5,603 nt of DNA from Fervidobacterium sp. Lineage in GTDB: Bacteria > Thermotogota > Thermotogae > Thermotogales > Fervidobacteriaceae. Shown here one piece after another: positions 1 through 5,247 of this stretch. The position numbers and the translations under genes are program-made. The notes beneath the pieces are model-generated. The model was not told the origin of the DNA. It did not search any database and was given only the letters and a program-made list of their open reading frames with translations. Each line of letters opens with the position of its first letter. Positions within the stretch are counted from its first letter, which is position 1. The DNA is taken from NCBI GenBank assembly GCA_003522805.1, contig DPIB01000045.1:1-5603 (forward strand). Reading direction: 5' to 3'.

Positions 1-723
1 AGAAATCAACCAAAATCGCTCAGTAATGGTGCAGCTTCTCTAATTTACCTTTTCTCTTCACATAATTCGGTTGAGGTATTCTTCAACAACTATATTAAAA
101 AGGTTTCCACGAGAGATGTTGTGTTTTACTCACCTCAACTTGCACCATTCCAAAGATTGATAATCTCAAATTTAATCAGAAAGAAAAAGGTGAAGAAGCT
201 CATATCCTCTACGAATAATGATGCTCTACCTTCTCTATTTGGATCGGCAGAAATTCGGTTATTCGATTTTCCATATACATTCAGTGAAATTATCGATGTT
301 GTTAGTGGTGAAGGGAGTATTCTATTGCAGTTGAACTACTCATCACAAGATGTCTCCAGAAAGTACGAGACATTGAAGAAACTTTTCCCAAATGAGAACG
401 AACTGGTAAAAGCCATAGAAGAAATAAATATCTACTTACCCACGAGAATAGATGAATTTGAGCAACTAATTACAAACTACCCCATCCCCAAAGGCGTCAT
501 AAAAAGTATATACCGCGATCTGAACGGTATATCTGACAAGATCATAAAACCTGTAGACTTCTCTCCTGATTTGGTTACTAGGCTGAAAGAAAGAAGCATA
601 GAGTTGAATTATTTTGAAAAATACACACTACAACTCGAAGCGCTTTCTGTGAAGGAGATCTATAGACTAATAGAGGAAAGGTATCTATATGACTCACAAC
701 TCACATTATATTTTGAGAGTTAA
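1..723 (+). CDS. Hypothetical protein, 5'-partial; possibly a divergent DNA polymerase III delta (HolA)-like protein
   Basis: The frame is open from the first base of the window to the TAA at 721-723, giving 240 codons with the start lying outside. The only in-frame start-like codon near the left end is GTG at 121. It has no convincing ribosome binding site, and the sequence before it already looks protein-like (a hydrophobic stretch LIYLF followed by an amphipathic helix), so I treat the gene as partial rather than starting at 121. The pattern of an early LIYLF strand, a later LPSLFG...IRLFDF stretch, a SILLQLNYSSQD stretch and a helical C-terminus (EIYRLIEERYLYDSQ) recalls the clamp-loader delta subunit, which loads the sliding clamp onto DNA. 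If the true start is close to the window edge, the protein would be shorter than the usual 320-340 residues of HolA. No membrane segment is seen. The gene is certain to be coding; the identity is a weak inference. Confidence 0.6.
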   Translation, partial: RNQPKSLSNGAASLIYLFSSHNSVEVFFNNYIKKVSTRDVVFYSPQLAPFQRLIISNLIRKKKVKKLISSTNNDALPSLFGSAEIRLFDFPYTFSEIIDVVSGEGSILLQLNYSSQDVSRKYETLKKLFPNENELVKAIEEINIYLPTRIDEFEQLITNYPIPKGVIKSIYRDLNGISDKIIKPVDFSPDLVTRLKERSIELNYFEKYTLQLEALSVKEIYRLIEERYLYDSQLTLYFES

Positions 724-870
724 CAGCTTCTCGCAAGAATGCAAGAAAGTGAAGGGAAAAAGGGTGTTTTGCAAAGCTTTTCACAGATCCACAAAAATCG
801 AAAAAATTGTAGTTATAGTAAGTGAATGAATTCGTCGATGGATGTGAAGAATCGGGAGGAAATATCATAG
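724..870 (+). other. Intergenic region before the RuvX-like gene
   Basis: This 147-nt gap contains a short direct repeat, GCAAGAA at 733-739 and again at 741-747, and the 8-bp palindrome AAAGCTTT at 773-780. TATAGT at 814-819 matches a -10 box in five of six positions, but no acceptable -35 hexamer lies 16-18 bp upstream, so a promoter cannot be claimed. Two tiny frames, 739-825 (28 codons) and 826-870 (14 codons), have no family features. No terminator hairpin with a T-run is visible after the upstream gene, so read-through into the next gene is possible. Confidence 0.5.
854..860 (+). promoter_or_regulatory. Ribosome binding site of the RuvX-like gene
   Basis: GGGAGGA is a good Shine-Dalgarno match. 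It ends 10 nt before the ATG at 871 and supports that start. Confidence 0.7.
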
Positions 871-1539
871 ATGAGTATTATAGCGATAGACTACGGAAAG
901 AGTAAGTGTGGGTACGCAATTGGCAATATATTTGTTTCTGAGAGCGGAACTGTGAAGACAGCGGATATTTACAAAAAAATAGAGAAATTCGAAGAGATTG
1001 TATTAGGCTTACCATTGTCCATGAGCGGGAATTACTCGACTCAGACCTTTGAAGTGATAAAATTCGGTTTAAAATTACTGAAAGATGGGAAAAAGGTGCG
1101 GTTTATAGATGAAAGAATGACGACAAAAATGGCTCAAGTTTACGACAAAAGAGATGATGATAGGTTCAGTGCAGAACAGATTCTGCTTGACTATCTCCAA
1201 GCACCAGATAGGGCAGTTAACCTGAAAAAATCCACCATTTTGAAGTCGAGAGATATCTTCTGCGAATGCGCACTAATATTGGAAGTACCATATAGTCAAG
1301 ACTTCCACATCTTGAACGCAATCGGTTATACGGAAGATCCATACATTGCGTACACCATGTTTAAAGAAAGTATTTTCGTGTATAGGGTTTGGAATGATCT
1401 TATACAGAATATAGCATCACTTGAAAGGCTCCCTGATTGCATTATAATTAACGATAAGTATAGAGAAATGCTGACTAGACTGAATAATGGCAAGATTCAG
1501 AACAATTCTAATATTGAAGAATTTGAGATAGTTCCTTAA
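871..1539 (+). CDS. ruvX: RuvX/YqgF-family Holliday junction resolvase-like nuclease with a C-terminal extension
   Basis: The first ~110 residues of this 222-residue protein carry the RNase H-like fold motifs of RuvX/YqgF in order. These are IAIDYGKSKCGYAIG with the first acidic residue D7, VLGLPLSMSGN at 44-54, DERMTT at 80-85 with the conserved Glu E81, and DRFSAEQILLDYL at 97-109 with the third acidic residue D97. The family is linked to Holliday junction resolution and, in several bacteria, to processing of the 5' end of pre-16S rRNA. Typical members are about 140 residues long. This one continues for ~112 residues (about 111-222) with a mixed helix/strand sequence I do not recognise, including cysteines at 131, 133 and 190. 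The ATG at 871 has a good ribosome binding site, and the gene ends at TAA 1537-1539. All catalytic acids are present, so the nuclease core should be active. The function of the extension is unknown. Confidence 0.85.
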   Translation: MSIIAIDYGKSKCGYAIGNIFVSESGTVKTADIYKKIEKFEEIVLGLPLSMSGNYSTQTFEVIKFGLKLLKDGKKVRFIDERMTTKMAQVYDKRDDDRFSAEQILLDYLQAPDRAVNLKKSTILKSRDIFCECALILEVPYSQDFHILNAIGYTEDPYIAYTMFKESIFVYRVWNDLIQNIASLERLPDCIIINDKYREMLTRLNNGKIQNNSNIEEFEIVP

Positions 1540-1578
1540 TGTTAGTTGTCACAGTTGGAAAGAGATAAACAACGGCAA

Positions 1579-1655
1579 GTGCTCGTAGCTCAACTGGATA
1601 GAGCGTCGGACTCCGGATCCGAAGACTGCGGGTTCAATTCCCGCCGAGCACGCCA
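1579..1655 (+). tRNA. tRNA-Arg (anticodon CCG)
   Basis: A complete 77-nt cloverleaf can be drawn. The acceptor stem GTGCTCG (1579-1585) pairs with CGAGCAC (1645-1651). The D-stem is GCTC/GAGC with a 9-nt loop. The anticodon stem TCGGA/TCCGA (1606-1610, 1618-1622) encloses the loop CTCCGGA, which places the anticodon CCG at 1613-1615. The variable loop is 5 nt, and the T-arm is GCGGG-TTCAATT-CCCGC. Discriminator G1652 is followed by an encoded CCA at 1653-1655. The tRNA reads the Arg codon CGG, which occurs for example near the start of atpB. It sits 39 nt after the RuvX-like gene and may be cotranscribed with it, since I find no convincing dedicated promoter. Confidence 0.97.
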
Positions 1656-1661
1656 AAAACT

Positions 1662-1678
1662 ATAGAAAAGTCTATTTT
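1662..1678 (+). terminator. Weak candidate terminator after the tRNA
   Basis: ATAGA (1662-1666) can pair with TCTAT (1671-1675) around a 4-nt loop, and TTT follows directly. The stem is short and AT-rich and the T-run is only about four bases, so this is a marginal candidate, particularly for a thermophile. Its position between the tRNA and the next promoter is the main argument for it. Confidence 0.2.
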
Positions 1679-1679
1679 G

Positions 1680-1718
1680 TTGAATCTTTTCCACCTAGTG
1701 ATATACTAGTGATATAAT
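1680..1718 (+). promoter_or_regulatory. Candidate tandem promoter for the pepP-atp gene run
   Basis: TTGAAT (1680-1685) and TATACT (1702-1707) are 16 bp apart, and TG stands at 1699-1700, making an extended -10 element (P1). A second extended -10 element, TGATATAAT, lies at 1710-1718 with a perfect TATAAT at 1713-1718 (P2); no good -35 box is placed for it. The predicted starts near 1714 and 1725 would give leaders of about 30-40 nt before the ATG at 1755. The two -10 elements lie on the two copies of an 11-bp tandem repeat. The hexamers are seen directly; the promoter activity is inferred. Confidence 0.65.
1695..1716 (+). repeat. Exact 11-bp tandem repeat containing two extended -10 elements
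   Basis: CTAGTGATATA occurs at 1695-1705 and again, directly abutting, at 1706-1716. Each copy supplies the TG and most of the -10 hexamer of a candidate promoter. The period of 11 bp is close to one helical turn, so both elements present on the same face of the DNA. Confidence 0.9.
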
Positions 1719-1738
1719 TAATTCAACTAGACGGCAAA

Positions 1739-1745
1739 AAGGAGG
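1739..1745 (+). promoter_or_regulatory. Strong ribosome binding site of pepP
   Basis: AAGGAGG is a perfect match to the anti-Shine-Dalgarno core. It ends 9 nt before the ATG at 1755 and fixes that start. Confidence 0.85.
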
Positions 1746-1754
1746 AAGCAGAAT

Positions 1755-2837
1755 ATGTCGAGACATCTTGAGGAAGTAAAGGAAAGAGTCTTTGAGAAGA
1801 ATGTTGATGCGATTTTGGTTCTTAACCTCGAGGGCTCAAACAGGATTACCACAAGGTACTTGTCTAATTTTACCGGGAGTTTTTCAGCACTGCTTATTAC
1901 TCCAAAGCGACACATAATCATCACAGATTCAAGGTACTGGGTACAGGTGAAAGAAGAAAGTGACTTTGAGCTTGTGAAATATGTGCCTCCAAAAACTTTC
2001 TTTGAAGTTGTGGCAGACCTCATAAACAACCTGGAACTGAGAAAGATAGCAATCGAGAAAGATAGGATATCTGCAGCAAATTTTGATTGGTTTGCAAGTA
2101 AAGTTAACTGTGAATTTGAAGATGTTTCTTCACTCATCGTGGAGGTTAGGGCAACGAAGAGCGAGGATGAAATAGAAAAGATGAAAGTAGCTGCACAGAT
2201 TGCGGAAGAAGCATTCAAGAAGATGCTTGAAATTGCAAGGCCTGGCATAAAGGAAACAGAACTAGCAGCATACATGGAATATCAGATAAAGTTGATGGAA
2301 GCAGAGGACATTGCATTTGAGACTATACTTGCTTCCGGATACAGAGGAGCGCTGCCACATGGTAAGGCGTCTGAAAAGGCTGTTCAGTTAGGCGAGCCTG
2401 TTGTAGTCGATTGGGGCGCAAGGTATAAAGGTTATAACAGTGACATAACCAGGGTATTCTGCATAGGTGAGCCAAATGACGAGGTTAAAGAGATTTACGA
2501 CATTGTTTACACTGCCCAAAAAATGGCTCGAGAAACAATAAAGGCAGGAATGACCGGTAAAGAAGTCGATGCGATTGCAAGAGACTACATATCTCAGTGT
2601 GGATACGGTGAATATTTTGGTCATAGTTTGGGACACGGCTTGGGTTTGGAGGTACATGAGAATCCTAGCTTGAGCTACAGATACGAAAGCCCACTTGAAA
2701 TTGGTCAGGTAGTAACAATTGAACCTGGAATATATCTAGAGGGTAAGTTTGGAATAAGGATAGAAGATGACGTAGTTGTAAGAGAGAATGGATGTGACGT
2801 GATAACCTCATTACCGAGGGAGATAACAGTGATTTGA
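1755..2837 (+). CDS. pepP: Xaa-Pro aminopeptidase / M24B-family metallopeptidase
   Basis: The 360-residue protein has the two-domain layout of the M24B peptidases: an N-terminal creatinase/prolidase-like domain (about 1-128) and a C-terminal pita-bread catalytic domain (about 130-360). All five metal ligands are visible: D219 (VVDWGA), D230 (YNSDITR), H294 (GHGLGLEVHE), E323 (TIEPGIY) and E337 (RIEDDV). Active-site histidines H202 (PHGKAS) and H301 are also present. The family removes N-terminal residues next to proline, or splits Xaa-Pro dipeptides, using a dinuclear metal site. No signal peptide is seen, so it is cytoplasmic. The ATG follows a perfect ribosome binding site and the tandem promoter, making this the first gene of the run. 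Its TGA overlaps the TTG start of the next gene. Aminopeptidase P and prolidase (PepQ) share these motifs, so the exact specificity is uncertain. Confidence 0.93.
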   Translation: MSRHLEEVKERVFEKNVDAILVLNLEGSNRITTRYLSNFTGSFSALLITPKRHIIITDSRYWVQVKEESDFELVKYVPPKTFFEVVADLINNLELRKIAIEKDRISAANFDWFASKVNCEFEDVSSLIVEVRATKSEDEIEKMKVAAQIAEEAFKKMLEIARPGIKETELAAYMEYQIKLMEAEDIAFETILASGYRGALPHGKASEKAVQLGEPVVVDWGARYKGYNSDITRVFCIGEPNDEVKEIYDIVYTAQKMARETIKAGMTGKEVDAIARDYISQCGYGEYFGHSLGHGLGLEVHENPSLSYRYESPLEIGQVVTIEPGIYLEGKFGIRIEDDVVVRENGCDVITSLPREITVI

Positions 2838-3163
2838 ACACAACAAAGGATACAAAAGATAAGAAACCATCAAAAGACGAAATAGAGAGTGTAGGCAAAG
2901 CTTTATCGAAGATAAATATAGTATCATCATTCGGTTTCATGATTGTTGGTAATGTAGTATTTGGCTTACTCATGGGGATGTTTTTTGACTATATTTTTGG
3001 TACCAAGAAAGTTTTCCTGATCATATTCATAGTTTTGGGACTTATTTCTGGACTTTACAACGGTTTCCGCTACATACTAAAAGAAGTAGAAAGGTATGAT
3101 AAATACGAGGGATCGGGAGAAAAGGGAAAGGAAAGAGAAGAAAAAACTGATAAAAATGATTAA
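2834..3163 (+). CDS. atpZ: AtpZ-like F0F1 ATP synthase accessory membrane protein
   Basis: This 109-residue protein has a charged N-terminus, two membrane helices (about 29-50 and 58-80) and a very charged Lys/Glu-rich tail. The segment between the helices, FFDYIFGTKKVF, with an Asp at the end of helix 1, and the following LGLISGLYNGFRYI match the small AtpZ/'ATPase gene 1' family found ahead of atp operons. That family is thought to help assembly or ion (Mg2+/Ca2+) supply of the F0 sector. I chose the TTG start at 2834, which overlaps the stop of pepP by 4 nt and has a GAGGGAGA stretch at 2816-2823 upstream. The next in-frame ATG, at 2939-2941, would cut into the first membrane helix. The family call rests on topology, short motifs and position. 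Confidence 0.8.
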   Translation: MNTTKDTKDKKPSKDEIESVGKALSKINIVSSFGFMIVGNVVFGLLMGMFFDYIFGTKKVFLIIFIVLGLISGLYNGFRYILKEVERYDKYEGSGEKGKEREEKTDKND

Positions 3164-3545
3164 CTATCACTTAGATACCAAACCCTTAGACAGCATAAGC
3201 CCATTTGTAAAAAAACTAACTCTCTATGCTCTTCTTTTTGCACTTGGAGAGTTTGTCTTTTTTGCATTTGTAAGTTTATGGAACAGCGTGATGGGACTAC
3301 TTATTGGAACTGTTGGTATGATGCTCGGCATGGTTTTTATTGGCAAAAGTTACGAAGACTATGGTATAATATTGCTTGGTAAAAGAAAAATTCCGAAGCT
3401 CTATTTTTTGAGATATCTTCTATATGCATCGCTATTTCTATTATCCGCAATAATAGCAACTGAACCAGCTTGGGCTATCTTGGGGGTTTTCCTGGGTATG
3501 ATGAATTTCAAAATTGTCATCTTTCTCTTTGCCTGGAGGTGGTAG
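3156..3545 (+). CDS. atpI: AtpI-like ATP synthase assembly protein
   Basis: The protein is 129 residues long with four predicted membrane helices (about 20-41, 44-63, 85-102 and 105-126). Its position is that of AtpI, the protein that assists c-ring assembly in other bacteria, between AtpZ and subunit a. Helix 2 is Gly/Met-rich (LLIGTVGMMLGMVFIG), and the last helix has an AILGVFLGMMNFK pattern like that of ATP synthase I proteins. I chose the ATG at 3156, which overlaps the end of atpZ by 8 nt. An in-frame ATG at 3096 would add 20 highly charged residues encoded inside atpZ, which is less likely. The upstream sequence is only purine-rich (GGAAAGGAAAGAGAAG), so translational coupling to atpZ is probable. 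Sequence conservation in this family is low, and the call depends partly on context. Confidence 0.75.
   Translation: MINYHLDTKPLDSISPFVKKLTLYALLFALGEFVFFAFVSLWNSVMGLLIGTVGMMLGMVFIGKSYEDYGIILLGKRKIPKLYFLRYLLYASLFLLSAIIATEPAWAILGVFLGMMNFKIVIFLFAWRW
3535..3540 (+). promoter_or_regulatory. Ribosome binding site that sets the atpB start
   Basis: GGAGGT lies inside the last codons of atpI and ends 7 nt before the GTG at 3548. This supports that GTG over the longer frame beginning with ATG at 3470. Confidence 0.8.
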
Positions 3546-3547
3546 TA

Positions 3548-4429
3548 GTGCCTGAAAAAAAGAGACGGAGAATTAGTAAAAAAACAAAAATCCAACTTAC
3601 AGTCTTTCTGATTGTATATGTAACCATTGGAATAATAAATGTCCAATACCTCCCAAAATCTCCCTCCGATATTCTTGGCAACGTTGCAAACAGATGGATA
3701 GTGGGCACTGGACCTTGGTATCTACGCATAAATCCGATGACTATAATCATGTCACTTGTTGTCTTGGCTGTCATTATTTGGTTTGCGATATCGGTTCACA
3801 AAGAGTATTCGTTAATTCCAACAAGAAAGCAAGCCTTTGCAGAGTCGCTCATGGATTTTGTCTACGATATTGTTCAGTCGAGTATTCCAGATGAAAGATT
3901 TGCGCGAAGTACATTCATGATAGCCACTACACTTTTCCTTTACATTGTAGTATCTAATTTACTTGGCGGAGTCATCCCTGGAATATCGGTTGATGTAACG
4001 AAAACACTTGCAGAAAACGGTGAGATTATAAGGAATGTCAAATTTATACTTTTTAGTGATACTTGGTTTGCTCCAACAGCTGACTTGAATACCAATTTGA
4101 CATATGCACTTATGGTTTTAGTAATTAGCCATTATTTCGGAATAAAAGCAAAAGGTTTCAAAGCTTGGCTTAAGAGCTTCATAGAACCAGTACCATTCTT
4201 GTTGCCTTTGAACATCATTGGGGAACTCGCAAAGCCAATTTCACATTCAATGCGTCTTTTTGGGAATATAACTGGTGGTGGAGTGCTAGTTCTAGCACTG
4301 AGTTATTTCGTCAAGTATATGTTCCTTCCACCAGTACTTTGGGGATATTTTGGAATATTCTCTGGATTGATCCAAGCATTTGTCTTTTCAACACTTACAG
4401 TAGCTTACATATCGGCTCAAGTAGGCTGA
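3548..4429 (+). CDS. atpB: F0F1 ATP synthase subunit a
   Basis: This is the membrane stator subunit that provides the two ion half-channels next to the c ring. The 293-residue product starts at GTG 3548, two bases after the atpI stop, with a basic N-terminus (PEKKRRRISKKTK) ahead of the first helix (about 15-33). Family landmarks are PTADLNTNLTYAL (176-188), the PISHSMRLFGN stretch with the essential arginine R236, N240, and LIQAFVFSTLTVAYI (274-288) with the conserved glutamine Q276. Compared with E. coli, the residues matching E219 and H245 are both glycine here (G245 and G269). An insert-like loop at about 146-175, rich in polar residues, lies before the PTADLN motif. The gene is the third of the atp set, and a 58-nt gap separates it from atpE. 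Identification is secure. Confidence 0.96.
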   Translation: MPEKKRRRISKKTKIQLTVFLIVYVTIGIINVQYLPKSPSDILGNVANRWIVGTGPWYLRINPMTIIMSLVVLAVIIWFAISVHKEYSLIPTRKQAFAESLMDFVYDIVQSSIPDERFARSTFMIATTLFLYIVVSNLLGGVIPGISVDVTKTLAENGEIIRNVKFILFSDTWFAPTADLNTNLTYALMVLVISHYFGIKAKGFKAWLKSFIEPVPFLLPLNIIGELAKPISHSMRLFGNITGGGVLVLALSYFVKYMFLPPVLWGYFGIFSGLIQAFVFSTLTVAYISAQVG

Positions 4430-4487
4430 TGTTTCATTAATAATATCAATTTGATCTAAAGACTACCACATCGAAGGAGGTATGATC
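4430..4487 (+). other. Leader of atpE between atpB and the c subunit gene
   Basis: This 58-nt spacer is the longest gap within the run. It contains the near-palindrome ATCAATTTGAT and, at the end, the strong ribosome binding site of atpE. The 8-bp palindrome ATGATCAT (4482-4489) covers the alternative ATG and the first two bases of the chosen start. No terminator or clear promoter is seen. A dedicated leader would fit the need for extra c subunit, but this is inference. Confidence 0.4.
4474..4480 (+). promoter_or_regulatory. Strong ribosome binding site that sets the atpE start
   Basis: AAGGAGG ends 7 nt before the ATG at 4488 but only 1 nt before the ATG at 4482. The spacing makes 4488 the likely start. 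Confidence 0.85.
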
Positions 4488-4751
4488 ATGGATCAGGAAA
4501 GTACAAAACTTATAGCGGATGCTATTATTATTGCCGGTAAAGCTATTGGTGCTGGCTTTTGTATGGGAATAGGTGCAATAAGTCCTGGTATAGGAGAAGG
4601 AAATATCGGAGCCCATGCAATGGATTCCATAGCAAGACAGCCAGAACTCGCAAATTCTATTACGACAAGGATGTTGATTGCAGACGCTGTTGCAGAAACT
4701 ACAGGTATATACGCATTGCTGATAGCATTCTTGATTCTGTTCGCTCTGTGA
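4488..4751 (+). CDS. atpE: F0F1 ATP synthase subunit c (probable Na+-type, two-carboxylate)
   Basis: The c subunit forms the rotating membrane ring that carries ions. The 87-residue hairpin has a Gly-rich helix 1 (about 9-45, with GAGFCMGIGAISPGIGEG), the conserved polar loop RQP at 50-52, and helix 2 (about 60-87). Helix 2 holds the ion-binding glutamate E70 in AETTGIY. Aligned by eye with the sodium-binding c subunit of Ilyobacter tartaricus, E70, T71 and Y75 match E65, S66 and Y70. E37 takes the place of Q32, with the same 33-residue spacing. An E32/E65 pair is known from the Fusobacterium nucleatum c ring, a two-carboxylate Na+ motif. Sodium coupling is therefore likely but inferred. The start at 4488 is chosen from ribosome binding site spacing. 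Confidence 0.96.
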   Translation: MDQESTKLIADAIIIAGKAIGAGFCMGIGAISPGIGEGNIGAHAMDSIARQPELANSITTRMLIADAVAETTGIYALLIAFLILFAL

Positions 4752-4761
4752 GGCGGTTGGC

Positions 4762-5247
4762 ATGGATCTTTTTGAAATAAACCTAACTTCAGTTGTGCAG
4801 TTGCTAAGTTTTATATTTCTGCTCTGGATGCTCAAGAAGCTTCTTTACAAACCTTTTTTCTCGATGATGGATGAAAGGAAGAAGAGGGTAGAAGGTGACT
4901 TAGCAGAAGCTGAGAATGTTAGAAAAAGAGCTGAAGAACTCGAGAAAATGGCTCAAAATGAGTTGAAGGAAGCAAGGGCAAAATCAGATCAGATAGTAGC
5001 CATAGCAAATAATCGAGCTGAAGAAATTATTGAGGAAGCAAAACAGAAGGCTCAGAGAGAAGCGGAAAAAGTGTTGTCAACTGCTCAACTGGAAATCGAA
5101 AGACAGAAGCAAGAAGCATTGGCACAAGTTCAGAGTGTAGCAACAGAGTTAGCAATCAGCCTCGTAATAAAAGTACTTAAAGGAACCTTAGACGAGAAGG
5201 CGAAAAGAGAGTATCTCATCAATGTGCTGAAGGAGTATGAAAAATAA
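4762..5247 (+). CDS. atpF: F0F1 ATP synthase subunit b
   Basis: Subunit b is the peripheral stalk that holds F1 against the stator. The 161-residue protein has one N-terminal membrane helix (about 7-26). The family-typical turn LLYKPFFSMMDERKKRVEGD (27-46) follows, and then a long Lys/Glu/Ala-rich helix (about 45-125) without hydrophobic breaks, as expected for the stalk coiled coil. The C-terminal part (about 126-161, ELAISLVIKVLKGTLDEK) matches the region that binds delta. The gene starts 10 nt after atpE; GAGGCGG upstream is a modest ribosome binding site. Its TAA overlaps the atpH start by one base. The length is normal for the family. Confidence 0.95.
   Translation: MDLFEINLTSVVQLLSFIFLLWMLKKLLYKPFFSMMDERKKRVEGDLAEAENVRKRAEELEKMAQNELKEARAKSDQIVAIANNRAEEIIEEAKQKAQREAEKVLSTAQLEIERQKQEALAQVQSVATELAISLVIKVLKGTLDEKAKREYLINVLKEYEK
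5230..5235 (+). promoter_or_regulatory. Ribosome binding site of atpH
   Basis: AAGGAG inside the end of atpF ends 11 nt before the ATG at 5247 and 14 nt before the second ATG at 5250. This mildly favours the first. Confidence 0.55.

Noticed and set aside
739..870. Two mini-frames (28 and 14 codons) between the first two genes
   Set aside because: They are too short and featureless. The second ends directly before the ruvX ATG, so a leader peptide is conceivable, but it has no ribosome binding site or codon pattern to support it.
1546..1574. Promoter for the tRNA (TTGTCA at 1546-1551)
   Set aside because: No acceptable -10 hexamer at 16-18 bp; the best AT-rich match, GATAAA, is only 12 bp away.
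1579..1655. tRNA-Arg as an attachment site for an integrated element
   Set aside because: No integrase gene, no repeated 3' tRNA fragment downstream, and ordinary housekeeping genes on both sides.
1727..2275. Open frame of 182 codons on the - strand
   Set aside because: It lies opposite the securely identified peptidase gene, is Ser/Phe-rich low-quality sequence and has no motif; it is a shadow of the coding strand. The same holds for - strand frames at 2388-2657, 2665-2973, 3401-3646, 3517-3774 and 4446-4835.
3096..3155. Longer N-terminus for AtpI starting at ATG 3096
   Set aside because: It would add 20 charged residues encoded inside atpZ. The ATG at 3156 fits the usual overlap and the protein topology better.
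3470..3547. Longer N-terminus for subunit a starting at ATG 3470
   Set aside because: It would be encoded wholly within atpI. GTG 3548 has a well-spaced GGAGGT and gives the expected basic N-terminus.
3694..3894. Short + strand frame of 66 codons
   Set aside because: It lies entirely within atpB in another frame, with no family features and no ribosome binding site.
4559..4780. Short + strand frame of 73 codons overlapping atpE and atpF
   Set aside because: It is out of frame with two certain genes, has a basic, Arg/Tyr/Cys-rich composition typical of a shadow frame, and lacks motifs.
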